The notes below the pieces were generated by a model. The model was not told the origin of the DNA, did not search any database, and worked only from the letters and a program-made list of their open reading frames with translations. From contig JAUTXW010005207.1 of NCBI GenBank assembly GCA_030620095.1, positions 62,001-126,000 on the forward strand: a stretch of 64,000 nt of DNA. The letters are read 5' to 3'. Positions within the stretch are counted from its first letter, which is position 1; every line of letters starts with the position of its first letter. The DNA comes from Kuschelorhynchus macadamiae (Eukaryota > Arthropoda > Insecta > Coleoptera > Curculionidae). A program made the translations under genes and the position numbers. This document shows, in pieces, positions 22,430 to 33,420 of the stretch.

Positions 22430-23704
22430 TTATATTCATTTGTGATAGATGTTTGAATTATTTTAAAAATTTAAATTCTCGTCAAGAACCAGAACTGAGA
22501 TGTTCTACTTAAATGCTCAATATCATTTCCATCTTACCAGTGGATAGAATTTAAACATTTTTCAAATAAAATTAAAGTTCCTTATATAAATTATTCTGGT
22601 TTTGAAGCAATATTGAAATCTATCGATATAGTTAAGAATACTTGTCCTCTGAAAAAGTACGAGCAACACGAGTTATACATAATAAAAACAGTAATTTCAA
22701 TGAAAAATGTATTTGAAAATGAGGAAAATAAATTTATAACTGCCACACACTGTCATAATTGTGAAAAGCCTTTTTGAGAGACTGATTAATCAAGGGTTCG
22801 CAATCATTGTCATTTTACCTGCAAATATCGAAGACTAGCACTAATAAGTGTATTATTAATGTTGGAAAATTCTTAATTATTCCAATAGCGTTTTATAATT
22901 TGGGTTAGGACAACTTACTAGTTTAAGAAAGGAATTTAGTGTTTTATGTAATAACAATTTTGAATTACTGTTTAAGAAAAGTGTGTTTGCTTAGGATTAT
23001 ATTTAATCTCCTGAAAAGTTATCAGAAACTTTACCTTCAAACAAACAAATTTACAACAAGCTTAATAATGAACTTATATTAGATTCTGAATAAAATCATG
23101 CATTAAAAGTTTCGAATAGATTTAATACTAAAACATTAAAAGAATATCGAAAAATTTTAAGTAAAAACCGATGTATTATTTTCAGCTGATGTTTTTAAAG
23201 ATTTTATAGAAATATGTTAGGAAACGTATAAATTATACCCATGTTAGAATTTTACATACGGCATACAAGCGGGTTACGTTTGAGACTGTATCCCTAAATT
23301 TACTAAAATTCGTTTGGAAACTATACATAATATAGATACGCTTCTATGTATTCCTTTTTCTAATAGATATTCCAAAGCAAATAATAAATATATGAAGACG
23401 TATAATCTTTCAGAAGAATCCAAGTATTAAATGTATTTAGATGTAAATAATTCGTATGGGTGCGCCACACGGCAATTTTTCTTAGGTTAAAAATACCTTC
23501 AAAATTTTAATGTTATTGAATTATTTGATAATTCCGAAATTTGTTATATTCTTGAAGTGGATCTTGAATATCGAGAATCATTACATCATCTTAATAATGA
23601 TTTACTCTTGGCACCTCAACATCGGAAGCCCTCATGATCAAATGCATCTAAATTAATGATTACTCTCCATGCAAAATTAAATTATATCTTACATTGACAT
23701 AGAA
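22430..23704 (+). pseudogene. Family B DNA polymerase remnant of the Maverick element
   Basis: Broken frames spell the usual order for a Maverick/adintovirus-type PolB. A zinc-like CDRCLNYFKN opens it. An Exo I region INYSGFEAILKS (the family's D of DFE is changed to G) follows, then a Cys/His segment HCHNCEKPF followed after stops by VRNHCHFT and KYRRLA. Later come KFTKIRLETI, RYSKANNKYMKTYN, YMKTYNLSEESKY, YLDVNNSYG, YILEVDLEYRESLHHL and LAPQHRKPS. The catalytic YxDTDS part is gone. At 23705 the sequence changes to the nested Penelope element. Many stops; a fossil. Confidence 0.82.
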
Positions 23705-23705
23705 T

Positions 23706-23908
23706 GGAAGCTTTCACGGCTCTGGTCAATTACGAAATCATGATTCTGAATCTCTCCGAGCTCATTCAGTATTCACATCTTGTGGAGTAAAGATCCCTGA
23801 AGATGCCTCGTGCAATTGAAGGCGAAACTTCGGATAGTAATTCCAATTTGACATGGTCTAATCCCAAGAACCATGATTTCTTAATTGACCGGAGCCATGC
23901 AAGCTTCC
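23706..23908. repeat. 42-bp inverted arms at the 5' end of Penelope element 1
   Basis: 23706-23747 (GGAAGCTTTCACGGCTCTGG...) matches the reverse strand of 23867-23908 with few mismatches. The arms enclose 119 bp that include the hammerhead motif. Confidence 0.8.
23793..23835 (+). ncRNA. Hammerhead ribozyme motif of Penelope element 1
   Basis: The core CTGAAGA (CUGANGA) is at 23797-23803. A stem II with GCCT/AGGC arms follows, then GAAA at 23824-23827. ATCC (23793-23796) just before the core pairs with GGAT (23832-23835) after it, giving stem I. Hammerheads are known in terminal regions of Penelope-like elements. Activity is not shown: stem III is very short here. Confidence 0.6.
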
Positions 23909-25579
23909 GTTCTATGTTAGCTAACCCCTATGCGGAGGAGACCAAGAAGGATGCCAAAACTTTTGGCGTTCTCCGGAATCGCAAGAAGCAGTTACTCCAC
24001 CAATTGGCCTTTCTCCTTAGATGCCGAGATGAGGATGTAGTACCAAAATCACTACAGGTGAGTCATCACGTTATTTCTATAACTGCTGTAAATATTTATA
24101 AGCGTGCCAGCAACGCATTAGTTAGAGAAAGGATTAAGGCAATACGTCGTAATTTAGATACAAATACCCGTAAACTACTAGAAATTCTCCTGAAATTAGC
24201 TTTTAGACTTAAACCATATTTACAACTATAGACAGCATCACCAATGCACAGGCAGAAAAAAAATCATGAAGAAGTTAGACTTAAGCAACAAAAGAAGTTT
24301 GAAGCACTCCTAAATAGAAAAAATCCAGTGGAACCTCCGCAGAATACAGTTATCGACTTGTCGTCGAGGCCGTTAACCGAAGCAGAACATTCCGTCGTTT
24401 CCGAAGGCCAAAATTTCGTAATAGCACCGGGTATCATTCCCGTAAAACATATAGTATCCTCCATTGCAGCCGCAATCAGAAGACTACCAGTGGAGCAAAC
24501 CGATGAAGTCAGATATGAGACATTGAAGATCATTAAAAATTCAAAACCACCAAAACATCGATGAAAACCTTAAATAAAAATTACAAAAAAAACATTCTGG
24601 TCCTTGCAGCTGATCAAACGAATGCCACAGTCGTCATGGACAGAACAGAATACCATGAAAAGATAACTCAACTTTTGGACAACAACACCTATAAGGTTAT
24701 GCAGACAGACCCTACAAGTAGAATAGAGAAACGCATCACCAATCTGATTAACGCATCCAGTCTACCACCAGCGGAGAAGAAATTATTGAAACTGAACAGC
24801 TCCGAGATTCCCAGGTTCTACGGTCTTCCCAATAAACACAAGGACAATGTACCACTTCAACAGATCGTCAGTGCAATAGACTAGCCCACATATAACCTAG
24901 GTAAATATCTATCAAATTTTCTTATTTACTGAAAAAACTGATTCTTTTATAAAAAACTCTACAAATTTTGTGGAAAAACTTAAGACAATCAAATTGGATC
25001 CCGAAGATATTTTGGCCAGTTTCGATGTAGATTCACTATGAACAAATGTTCCTGTCAACGACTCAATTTTCATTATATCAGATATATTGAATCATAATAA
25101 TTTTGATAAGAACTTAATAGACCTAGTGGAAGCTTGTTTTACGCCTACTTATTTCATATTTCAAGGAACTTTTTATGAACAACCTTCAGGGACAGTTATA
25201 GGATCTGCTCTATCACCTGTGGTAGAACCCTTTGAGGATATTGATCTAACATCCGCTCCACTAAAACCAAAACACTGGTTCAGTTATGTAGATGATACTC
25301 TTTTTCTGTTTGGCCTCATGGACAGGATAATCTCCTCATTTTTCTGGACCACCTTAATCAACAACATCATAATATTAACTTTACAATGGAAATTGAATCT
25401 AATGGAAGGATTCCCTTTCTAGATGTATTTATTCAACTCAAGGAAAATGGTACATTAGGACATTGTGTCTATAGAAAACCGACGCATGCAAATAAATACT
25501 TAACTAACTACTAACCACTTGTTTTATGTATAAAAGAAAGAAGAAGAATAAACTGATCTGCAGCAGTGTCTTACAACTT

Positions 25580-25935
25580 GATAATGACACAAGAAAATAC
25601 GATTTTGTTTGTCGATGTTCAAAATTGTGTGTCTCTGGATTTATTCCAAAAGACTTAGCTCTGCATAATGCAACACGTCATTCAAATTTTCTTTTAAAAC
25701 CACCACTTAACCAAACCAATGAAATAGAAAATCTCCTAAAACGTATAATCAAAAGATATGATGCACCAAAAGTATATGTCAAAGGAGATGAAAAGACGAG
25801 TTTTTAAATTATAAGTTTGGAAAATATATTTAAAATATCATTAGAAAGTGAGCCAAAGCTAAGCAGACTTAAAAAACTCTCAGAATGTAACTTTCATGCA
25901 GATCCATATGGTGCTATTTGGCATTGCGCCCTTTA
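25580..25935 (+). pseudogene. Decayed homologue of the 63329-63778 protein
   Basis: An open piece followed by one stop (TAA near 25807) contains FIPKDLAL, KPPL, APKVYVKGDEKTSF, then EPKLSRL, CNFH and CAL. The intact minus-strand protein at 63329-63778 has FIPKELAA, KKPF, VFVKGSEKKDF, QPALKL, CFYH and CAL in the same order. The middle part of about 30 residues is deleted here. It lies between the polymerase remnant and the capsid remnant of the same inverted-repeat element, so it is part of that element's gene set. Biochemical function unknown. Confidence 0.7.
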
Positions 25936-25974
25936 AACGTAAAATTATTATTTGTTTGGTCAGATTGAGAATAT

Positions 25975-26440
25975 TCTTACAGAGTTGATTTGATTCGGTT
26001 TTGAACTGGTGGTGGATTCATCATTCAACTTGAATATGTACAATTTTTCTGTTGATTACATATCCCAAGAATTATCGTTGATTAAAATAATTAAAAAAAA
26101 AACATGGACATTGTCATTGCTTTTAGAAGCTGGAAAATAGAATAGTGGAAAATCCTGAATTACTTTAAACCAAAAGACATAGCTGAACTGTTAAAACGTT
26201 TACTTCCACTAAAACACCGAAGCATATCATTTTTGTATTACATGAAAATAGAAGAAATGATAACAAAAAAGATATGAGTAAATTTGATCATTGTGATCTA
26301 ACAAATGTTAAAATGTTTTTAAATTCAGAAATATATCCATATAATGATCTTTATTTATATTTTCCCCCAATGACAAATTTTATAGATACAGTCCTTCAAC
26401 AGAAATTTTAAGAGAAATTTAAAATAATCAAAGTTAGATA
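25975..26440 (+). pseudogene. Double-jelly-roll capsid protein remnant of the Maverick element
   Basis: Frames give FELVVDSSFNLNMYNFSVDY and IVIAFRSWKIE, then, after a shift, HIIFVLHENRRNDNKK-like text (26215-26270) followed by SKFDHCDLTNVKMFLNSEIY (26278-26337) and PYNDLYLYFPP. The phrase FDHC.LTN......LNS..YPY..L is diagnostic of the double-jelly-roll-like proteins of insect Maverick-type elements (often named after the nematode protein F54H12.2). N-terminal and C-terminal parts are missing and stops are present. Confidence 0.78.
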
Positions 26441-26449
26441 CCTATTTGG

Positions 26450-27239
26450 AATAAGAAAATAGGGTATACAATTTATGGAAATTAAATGCTTATTCTATTC
26501 TAGGTTATTTTTCATAATTATTATATTAAGAGATTCTGTGTATCTTTACATGGTTACTAAATAAAATATCTATTTAATAAAACTTACATTGTTTAAATAA
26601 TCACTATGCAAAACTATTTAAAAAATATTTTAAAATTTCAAACTAATAAATACATAACACTTCGGACGGTGGTCCTTATATACCTACTAATACCAAGAAA
26701 ATAAATTATTTTAGTTATTGCTAAAAATATTCAATATAGAACATTTTAATTACACTACCAAAACGTTTAAATTAACCACTGCTTACCAGGAATATATAAT
26801 TTGTATAAAATCCTAGAAACACGAATGTTTCTTTATTCTCGATTATTTTGTATAATTATTAAATATATCACTAAAAACATTTTTAATTAAGCTAACCGGA
26901 AATTGTATATCGCATAGCAGTCCAATATAACATCCTTTTGTTTTACTTTCTTGAAGCATGCAGTTTGCTTTCTATTTTCGTGGCCAAAGCGAGGCTTATG
27001 TTTTACGTTCTTGAAGCGAACGACGACGCGACAATCGGAAGATAGCTTTGTAGCTACGCGACACCAGTGGAAGCTATCACGCGGCATGGACATATGTTTT
27101 GTTATTTTATGTTTTTATTGTATCAGATCTTATTAGAGTTAAATGTCAGTGCTGAAATAAATTAATAACGTTACACGACCAAAAGCGTGCTTAAATAAAT
27201 CAATAACTTTTTATTATGTTACGTACAAATAGGAAGGTT
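26450..27239. other. Inner right part of the Maverick remnant, non-coding
   Basis: AT-rich to 26880, then a GC-richer patch (26950-27090) with repeated TTTGCTTTCT/TTACGTTCTTGAAGC phrases. No protein family recognised. Confidence 0.4.
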
Positions 27240-27529
27240 GGAAATGCTAGACAACCGAAGCGGACGCGTTCGCCCAGTTTTACTGGGGAATTCGGAAAAC
27301 ACGAATTTCCAAGGTGATTCGTCTTTTTGGAACTTTATTTTCGAGTCTCCATTTAAACATTCCCACCTGTATGTGTTATTTTAATTACCTAGGCCTAATG
27401 AGATGAAGACTTTTTCGGGGAGGGACCGGGATGCTATTTTTTAACGTGTTAGGTTTAGATCAAACTTCCAGTGGATCGAATTCAAAATTTTTCAAGGGTT
27501 CTATTTTGTTTCATTCGTATTTTGGATAG
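27240..27529 (-). repeat. Right terminal inverted repeat of the Maverick remnant
   Basis: Inverted partner of 22137-22367. The inner part contains a stretch (27330-27380) with no match in the left copy. Confidence 0.75.
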
Positions 27530-28001
27530 ATTTGAATACATTAAATATGCTAATTGATCAGGTTCTGATGAACTTTTTTGGAGGATGAATAATATTCTTA
27601 GCGTCTTAGGCCTAAATCGAAATTTTAATAATGCCAGTTTTAGGAATTTTCAAGCTTTTTTAATTCGAATTTGGTTTGCCCCTTTGATTAACACGTAAAG
27701 GTATTGTAAATCATGATTTTAAACCCCTTCTGTTTATCCACTTTTCAGTAAAATAATTATCCATTATCTGTATTTTTAAAGTTGTAATAGCAAAAACATA
27801 TTCTACTGTTAAACTGAAGTATTAAGGAAGGAAAGTAATAAAATATAATTAAAATCCTGTACGTGTAACCCAATTAAACAAATTTACTACAGTTTCGATA
27901 TTGCCGTAGATATTACATTAACATTTAATTAAAATTTGATTACTTATTTATACAGATTTATGACAGAAATCCCTATATAACTTATAAGAAACGCCTTGTT
28001 A
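27530..28001. other. Intron sequence between Maverick and hAT elements
   Basis: No coding sequence or repeat recognised. Confidence 0.4.
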
Positions 28002-28009
28002 TTCTAGAC

Positions 28010-30139
28010 CATATATGGGCAACCCTTGGCCCGGATCAGGGCCTCAACCAGCTCCAATCCGGCCCGCGAGAGATTCAGAAATTTCAAATAACGCGCAAAA
28101 AATTAAAGATTTAGCACACATAGTTTATTTGTAATTACTGTCAACCAACCTAAAACTGTATTATTCAAATCATAAAAACTAAAATTGATAAATAATTTTA
28201 TTAAGCGTACGCAGTGGAACGCTACAGATCGAGTCAGAAATAGGTCGTTAGAAAGAGACAAACAGATAAACATCATGCGTATGAATAACAGTCGGCTCTG
28301 AGCGCTCGCATTCGAGAGTATTCTAATTGCTTACTGCGGGTAATATATAAACCGCCCAGCGCGCTTGTCAACTCATTACTTCTCAATAACTAATAAGAAA
28401 GGACGCGGGATATATTCGAGCAAATTCAGCTCAGAAGAAAAAAATCTATCAAGATGTCCGGATTAAAAAAGCGGAAAGTGGACACAGAATGTCGTCAATT
28501 CCAAAACAAATGGACTGATGAATACTTTTTTATCATGCACAGTGGTAAAGCTTTGTGTTTGTTGTGCAATGAAAGAATTTCTTTATTAAAATAATACAAT
28601 ATGAAGAGGCATTACTCCAGCAAGCATTTCGCTCCATATAATTTACTTACGGGCACTTAAGAAAGGCTAAAATTAAAAACTCATTACCGATTTAGGGAAA
28701 CAGCAACAAATGTTACATTCACAAAGATCAAATCTAGACAGTGTTGTTAAAGCAAGTTCTACAGTTAGTTCCAAGATAGCGAAAATATCGAAGTCATTTT
28801 CTGGGGGGGAGTTTGTTAAAGAGTGGCTAGTAGATGTTGCAGAACTTGTGTGCCCAGAAAAGAAAAGAGTTTGAGAAAGTGAGCTTATCGCGACGTACTG
28901 TTGTTCGACGAATAAATAGGACGGATAGTGATATCAAAAAAACATTGACTGATAGATTGGCTGGTTTTCAACATTTTCCATTGCCATGAGAGTACCGATT
29001 TATCTGATACAGTCCAGTCAGCTATTTTTGTACGAGGTGTTGATGAAGAATTTGTAGTCATAGAGGCATTATTGACTTTACGGTCACTGCAAGGGACCAC
29101 TGCTGGAAAAGATATTTTTGCCGAGGTGGAAAGTACTTCTGAGCACTATAGTTTGCAGTGATATAAATTAGTTAGAATGTGCGCAGATGGTGCGCCTTCA
29201 ATGGTCGGTTCACGAAAAAGTTTTATCGGAATTCTGAAGGAAAGAGCAACCGCTATGAATGTGCAAGAATGTGATTTAATAATTCTGCATTGCATTATTC
29301 ACCAACAAAACTTGTGTTCTAAGTCCATTCGACTGAAGAACGCTATGGATGTAGTAGTAAGTATCATCACTTTTATTAGATCCCCGCTCTTCAAAACACG
29401 ATGATGTGACATACTATTGCGAAGTAAAGTGGCTAAGCAAAGATAAAATGCTAAAAACATTTAACGGCCTTAGAAAAAAACAAGGGCAATTGGTAAATCA
29501 GAAGAGTAAATGAGAAGTAAAAACTGTTTTTATTTTTTAACATCATCTCGTCACGAAAACACTGAATACGGTCGCTATGCTGAATAATGTCAGAGCATTT
29601 TCAATACTTTTTGCAAGTCTTTGTAAGTGTATGATAAGTAAGATGCTCCTCTTCACCTACAAATGAAGTTAATCGAGCTTCAATAAGATTCATATTTGAT
29701 GTCTAAATTTGATGATGTGGAACTAAGCAAATTTTATAGAACATACCTTTTCGAAGAAAAGTATCTACAGCTGAGAGGTTTTGTACCAAAAATAATTTGT
29801 ACATAGCACGTATAAATGTGAGCAGCTTTTTCCAATCATGAAAATTAATAAAAATAAGCATCGTACTCGACTTACAGATGTTAATTTAAAAAACACTTTG
29901 CGCCTATGTACTAGTGATATTGACCCCCATATTGACCATCTTGTTTCTCAGCTTCAAACTCAAGTCTCTCATTAATTTTTAATTTTTCTGTTTTTTTTTA
30001 TTTGTTTTTTATGTTTGATTATGCTATTATAATTAACAAATAAATATTCACTACTACCTACTTATTTCTTACCTGCGGCCCGCGACCTGATTAAGTCCCG
30101 AAATTACGCCCTCAGCTAAGCAAAGGTTGCCCATACCTG
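28010..30139 (+). mobile_element. hAT transposon, degenerate, with 8-bp TSD
   Basis: Termini CATATATGGGCAACCCTTGG and (reverse strand) CAGGTATGGGCAACCTTTGC are inverted repeats. Flanking TTCTAGAC (28002-28009) and CTCTAGAC (30140-30147) match at 7 of 8 positions. The transposase starts at ATG 28454 with a BED-finger-like region (CRQFQNKWTDEYFFIM, CLLCNERISLL, stop, MKRHYSSKH). The catalytic part follows: STDLSDTVQSAIFVRGVDEE (29000s), CADGAPSMVGSRKSFIGIL and ILHCIIHQQNLC (29180-29320). This arrangement matches the GTF2IRD2/ZBED-like hAT group. Stops and shifts abolish function; the C-terminal dimerisation region is poorly preserved. Confidence 0.9.
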
Positions 30140-30147
30140 CTCTAGAC

Positions 30148-31523
30148 ACAACTGAGAAACATTATTTAAAACATTCTCATTTTGAATAAATAAAATAATC
30201 ACAAACACGTGAAGCACTCTTAAGCTCTTGTTTTATAAGTTAAATAAAAGATGGATATATTAAAGAACTATAAATACTAGGTGATTATAAGAAACAGCTT
30301 TGTATTTTTTGGAAGGTTTTTAATCACGACTACTTTTCCACGCGAGAGTCATCCCTCCTATAAATCGTGTGCAATTTATATTAGAAATTAGTTTTTTTAC
30401 AAGTATAATTCTGCCCCCACCGGAATTTTATTTATTGCGAGAATTCGCAAAAAAGATAATTTTTTATTTTTTTTTCAGTTATCTATTGATTTTGCTTTAC
30501 TGAGACTTCATTCTGACGGGGCCCATGTCTTCAATGACTAATAATTTTGAAGCCTAAACCTAAAAAGCATAAAGTTTTAGATATAAATGATCTGACACTT
30601 TTTTCTTACTGTTAAATTAATAAAGTTAGGAAAAGTAGAAGTTAAAGCATGATATGACTTTAAACTTTAAAAAATCATAGCAAGCTGAAAAAGGATTTTT
30701 CATTTTTTTAAATTTAATAAAAAAAGTTTATTTTCAGTAATTTTTTATAAGTAATTAAAAATTGGTAACAATTTTTATTTTTTATTTTTAAAGTTAAACG
30801 ACTTAAAAACGTAAAACTTTTTCTTTTCTATAACATTGAATACATTTTTGTAAATAAGGAATACTAGCTTTTTTGTTATAGAAAAAAGAATATTGTTATT
30901 AAACGTTTAAATTAAAGGATAAAAATCGTTATAGATTTTTAATTATGATTTTTCAACATGCTATGAACATACCTTTTATATATAATATTTAAAAAAAAAC
31001 TTCCAAAATTGTTACCTGATACCTCCAACTATCCTATATAAAAGATGCAGACAAGTTGTCCAAAATTTCGATTCAAAGGTTCATTTAATTGGACTATTTG
31101 GATGTGGTTAATAAAATAAGGAAGTAGCTACTGGGCCCACCACATTTCCAATTTTGCCGGAACCACGGTACTAGTATTATATAAAAAACACCATCTATGC
31201 TTGTATTTATAGAAAATCAAAATAAAATATACTTACGACAAAATTAAAATGATTGGAAAAATTGAATTTGATAGCATTAAAAACCACGTAAACCATATGA
31301 AACACGATATTTCCTCCTCACTCATTGACACAAGAAAGGTTTTATGCCAAGAATAAATATATTTGATGTTTTCAAAATTCATTAAGGTTTAGAAAAACCG
31401 AAATAACCTGACGAAAAATAAATCCTTTCTTATCGTAACAAAAAACAATTGAATGAAAAGCAAAAGACTTACACCAAGGATGTTGCGTTTTTTAAACAAA
31501 ACACCCTATATATTATTACACCT
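30148..31523. other. Non-coding intron sequence
   Basis: Very AT-rich; no gene, RNA or clear repeat seen. Confidence 0.4.
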
Positions 31524-32022
31524 TTGGATTCTATGGTCAATCCTAAGTGTTTTAGTAAGGGTACTATATGTCTATCTTCAACTGTTTTTGATTTATGGAT
31601 GTTCGAAAATTTACATTTTGGCTTCTTTGAGCCGTCATAGCACCTGAACGGTTGGGGCTAGAGCAAAATAACTTTTACATGCCTACCATATTTTCTGATA
31701 AGCTATCTTATGATGTGACTCAAACAAAAAACGGAAATTATTTTGCTACCTATTTAAAAGAATATATTCAAATGAAATGCAGGTGATCACCCTACTTCAA
31801 AATCACTGTAATTTTTTTCTTTGTTTGGCATCATAAGATAGCCTATCAAAAACTAAGATATGAATATGAAAGGTATTTTGTTCTGGGTCCAACCGTTCAG
31901 GTGCTAGGATGGTTCAAAGAAGCAAAAATGTAAATTTTCAAATATCAATAAATTAAAAACAGTTGAAGATATACATATAGTACCTTTATTAAAAAACACT
32001 TAAAATTGACCATAGAATCCAA
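31524..32022. repeat. Long inverted repeat (fold-back), ~215-bp arms
   Basis: 31524-31737 and the reverse strand of 31796-32022 share TTGGATTCTATGGTCAAT, AAGTGTTTT, GGTACTATATGT, TATCTTCAACTGTTTTT, GAAAATTTACATTTT, AGCACCTGAACGGTTGG and GCTATCTTATGATG in order. The spacer is about 58 bp. It could form a stem of over 200 bp. It may be a fold-back MITE; no target duplication was identified. Confidence 0.8.
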
Positions 32023-32258
32023 CAATGTAAAACCACGTGCACCAACGTCATCACAAGGATATGATCCTTGTTTGGAACATGTTCTGCATCGCAGCAGACA
32101 GAGTGATCCATTTTGGTCAAACGACGAGTGCGATTTCGCTCTTATTAGAGCTCATCAGTCCGCCATAGATATACATATATACAGTATGTCCGCATATTTT
32201 CTACTATTGGAACTGCAGCATCCCAGCACATCAGGTACTGGCCTCGAAAAAAACCCGG

Positions 32259-32511
32259 ATTTAGAATAATGACGCGAAGATAATATTACAAAAAAGATTA
32301 TGTGGTTCTTTTGGCATTAAAGGCCCATGTTTCTACAATAACAGCTGAAATAAAATATCGTACTCAAAAATGCTGGATATATTTTTTAGCAATGAACTTG
32401 AACTGGTTGTCCAGTACATTGCGCTCGTGAAGTAACAGAATGGCTTGCTTAACGGATTTAGAATAATGACGCGAAGATAATATTACAAAAAAGATTATGT
32501 GGTTCTTTTGG
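32259..32511. repeat. 56-bp direct repeat
   Basis: GGATTTAGAATAATGACGCG through TTATGTGGTTCTTTTGG occurs identically at 32259-32315 and 32455-32511. Both are followed by TTTCTACAATAACA, directly in the second copy and after a short gap in the first. Confidence 0.8.
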
Positions 32512-32529
32512 TTTCTACAATAACACAAA

Positions 32530-32745
32530 TTTAATATAAGATGGATTAGAAGAAACGGCCCAATTTTGTGGCCCCCAAGAATTCCTGACCAAATAATTCT
32601 GAAGTGCTAAAAGGCAGAATTACTCAGGCTATCCATTTAATATACCAAGAAAAAAAATCAGAAATTCCCTCAGATCTCAGGAAGTAGTTAGAAAAATGTG
32701 TTGAATATGGCGGTGGAATTTTTGAAGTTTGATATTTTTTATCGT
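32530..32745 (+). pseudogene. Possible mariner/Tc1-like transposase C-terminal scrap
   Basis: Broken frames read RRNGPILWPPRIPDQ (compare W.RR.GPI.WPPRSPDL..LD in a DDE transposase group), then VLKGRITQAIHLIYQEKKSE and CVEYGGGIFEV. The usual aspartate-containing LDFFLW part is missing. Assignment is tentative. Confidence 0.45.
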
Positions 32746-33420
32746 ACTGCTTAGTTTAATTATTTATTTGTATTATTTAAAAATTACACTTGAATAAGGC
32801 GTGTTTTGAATTGCAATTATTTAATTAATTTTGATAAGAATTATTTTACATTAATTGATATTGATTTCATGAAATAAAGACATTTGCAAGTACGTCGATA
32901 AGTGTCATAATTATTTTAGAAACTAGAAGGTACTCTGATTAAGTGTGCTTCAGACCATTTGGGGCTTAAAAATTAACGTGATAAAACTGATACTTTTAAT
33001 TTTATATCTTGTAACGGAATCTCGTATTCCTGCTTAGAGTTTAATTCAAAACATATTTAATATTTGTACTTTGGAAAGAAAATTAAAAACGAGGTATGCT
33101 TTTACGCAAAACAGTATTTTTGTATTTTTATTAAATTTTTCATAACGCAAACCTTTTTCTTTTCTTCGTATTTTCCAATTTTTAGTGCCTTAGATCTCTT
33201 GTAAAGTCCACCCGTGGACATAAGCGGGAAATTCCTTTAGGTGCATAACATCATTTTTTCAATATTATATAGATAATATTAAATAAATTAAAAAGGTTCG
33301 TTTTTGTTTTTTAACAGTTTTCTGTATTAAAAGTTAAGTCTCTTAGGCTTGTAGTGCAAATATTGTAACTAACTCCTGCGAAAAGTGTCTTTTCTACACT
33401 TGTTAGGTAAATAACTTATT

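Larger units (their letters stand above)
23706..25540 (+). mobile_element. Penelope-like element 1, nested in the Maverick remnant
   Basis: A Penelope-like retroelement in several broken frames. The N-terminal region has FGVLRNRKKQLLHQLAFLLR (23960-24020). The conserved linker reads IDLSSRPLTEAEHSVVSEGQ and IAPGIIPVKHIVSS (24350-24460). RT blocks are NATVVMDRTEYHEKI (24620), PRFYGLPNKHKD (24810), YEQPSGTVIGSALSPV (25170), the catalytic FSYVDDTLFLF (25280), and IPFLDVFIQL then YRKPTHANKYL (25410-25500). The GIY-YIG endonuclease domain is absent. Part of the RT between the 24880s and 25010 is degraded. The 5' end carries a hammerhead motif within a 42-bp inverted repeat. Confidence 0.88.
22137..27529 (+). 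mobile_element. Maverick/Polinton-like element, internally deleted, with ~230-290-bp inverted repeats
   Basis: Imperfect terminal inverted repeats (22137-22367 and 27240-27529) share TTTGATCTA, CTAACACGTTAAAAA, CCCTCCCCGAAAA, TTCATCTCAT and GGGCGAAC in the same order. Between them, on the plus strand, are remnants of a protein-primed family B DNA polymerase (22430-23704), a protein also found at the right edge of this window (25580-25935), and a double-jelly-roll capsid protein (25975-26440). This is the gene content of Maverick/adintovirus-type elements. Complete ones are much longer (usually about 15-20 kb), so most genes have been deleted, and a Penelope-like element is nested at 23706-25540. 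Not functional. Target duplication not determined. Confidence 0.78.

Noticed and set aside
26887..27136. Opposing ORFs near the right inverted repeat
   Set aside because: Overlap on both strands in a repeat-like GC-richer patch; no protein family.
31449..31647. Two overlapping plus-strand ORFs
   Set aside because: They lie in the left arm of the inverted repeat in two frames; low complexity.
32006..32269. 87-codon plus-strand ORF
   Set aside because: Begins inside the long hairpin arm and has no recognisable domain.
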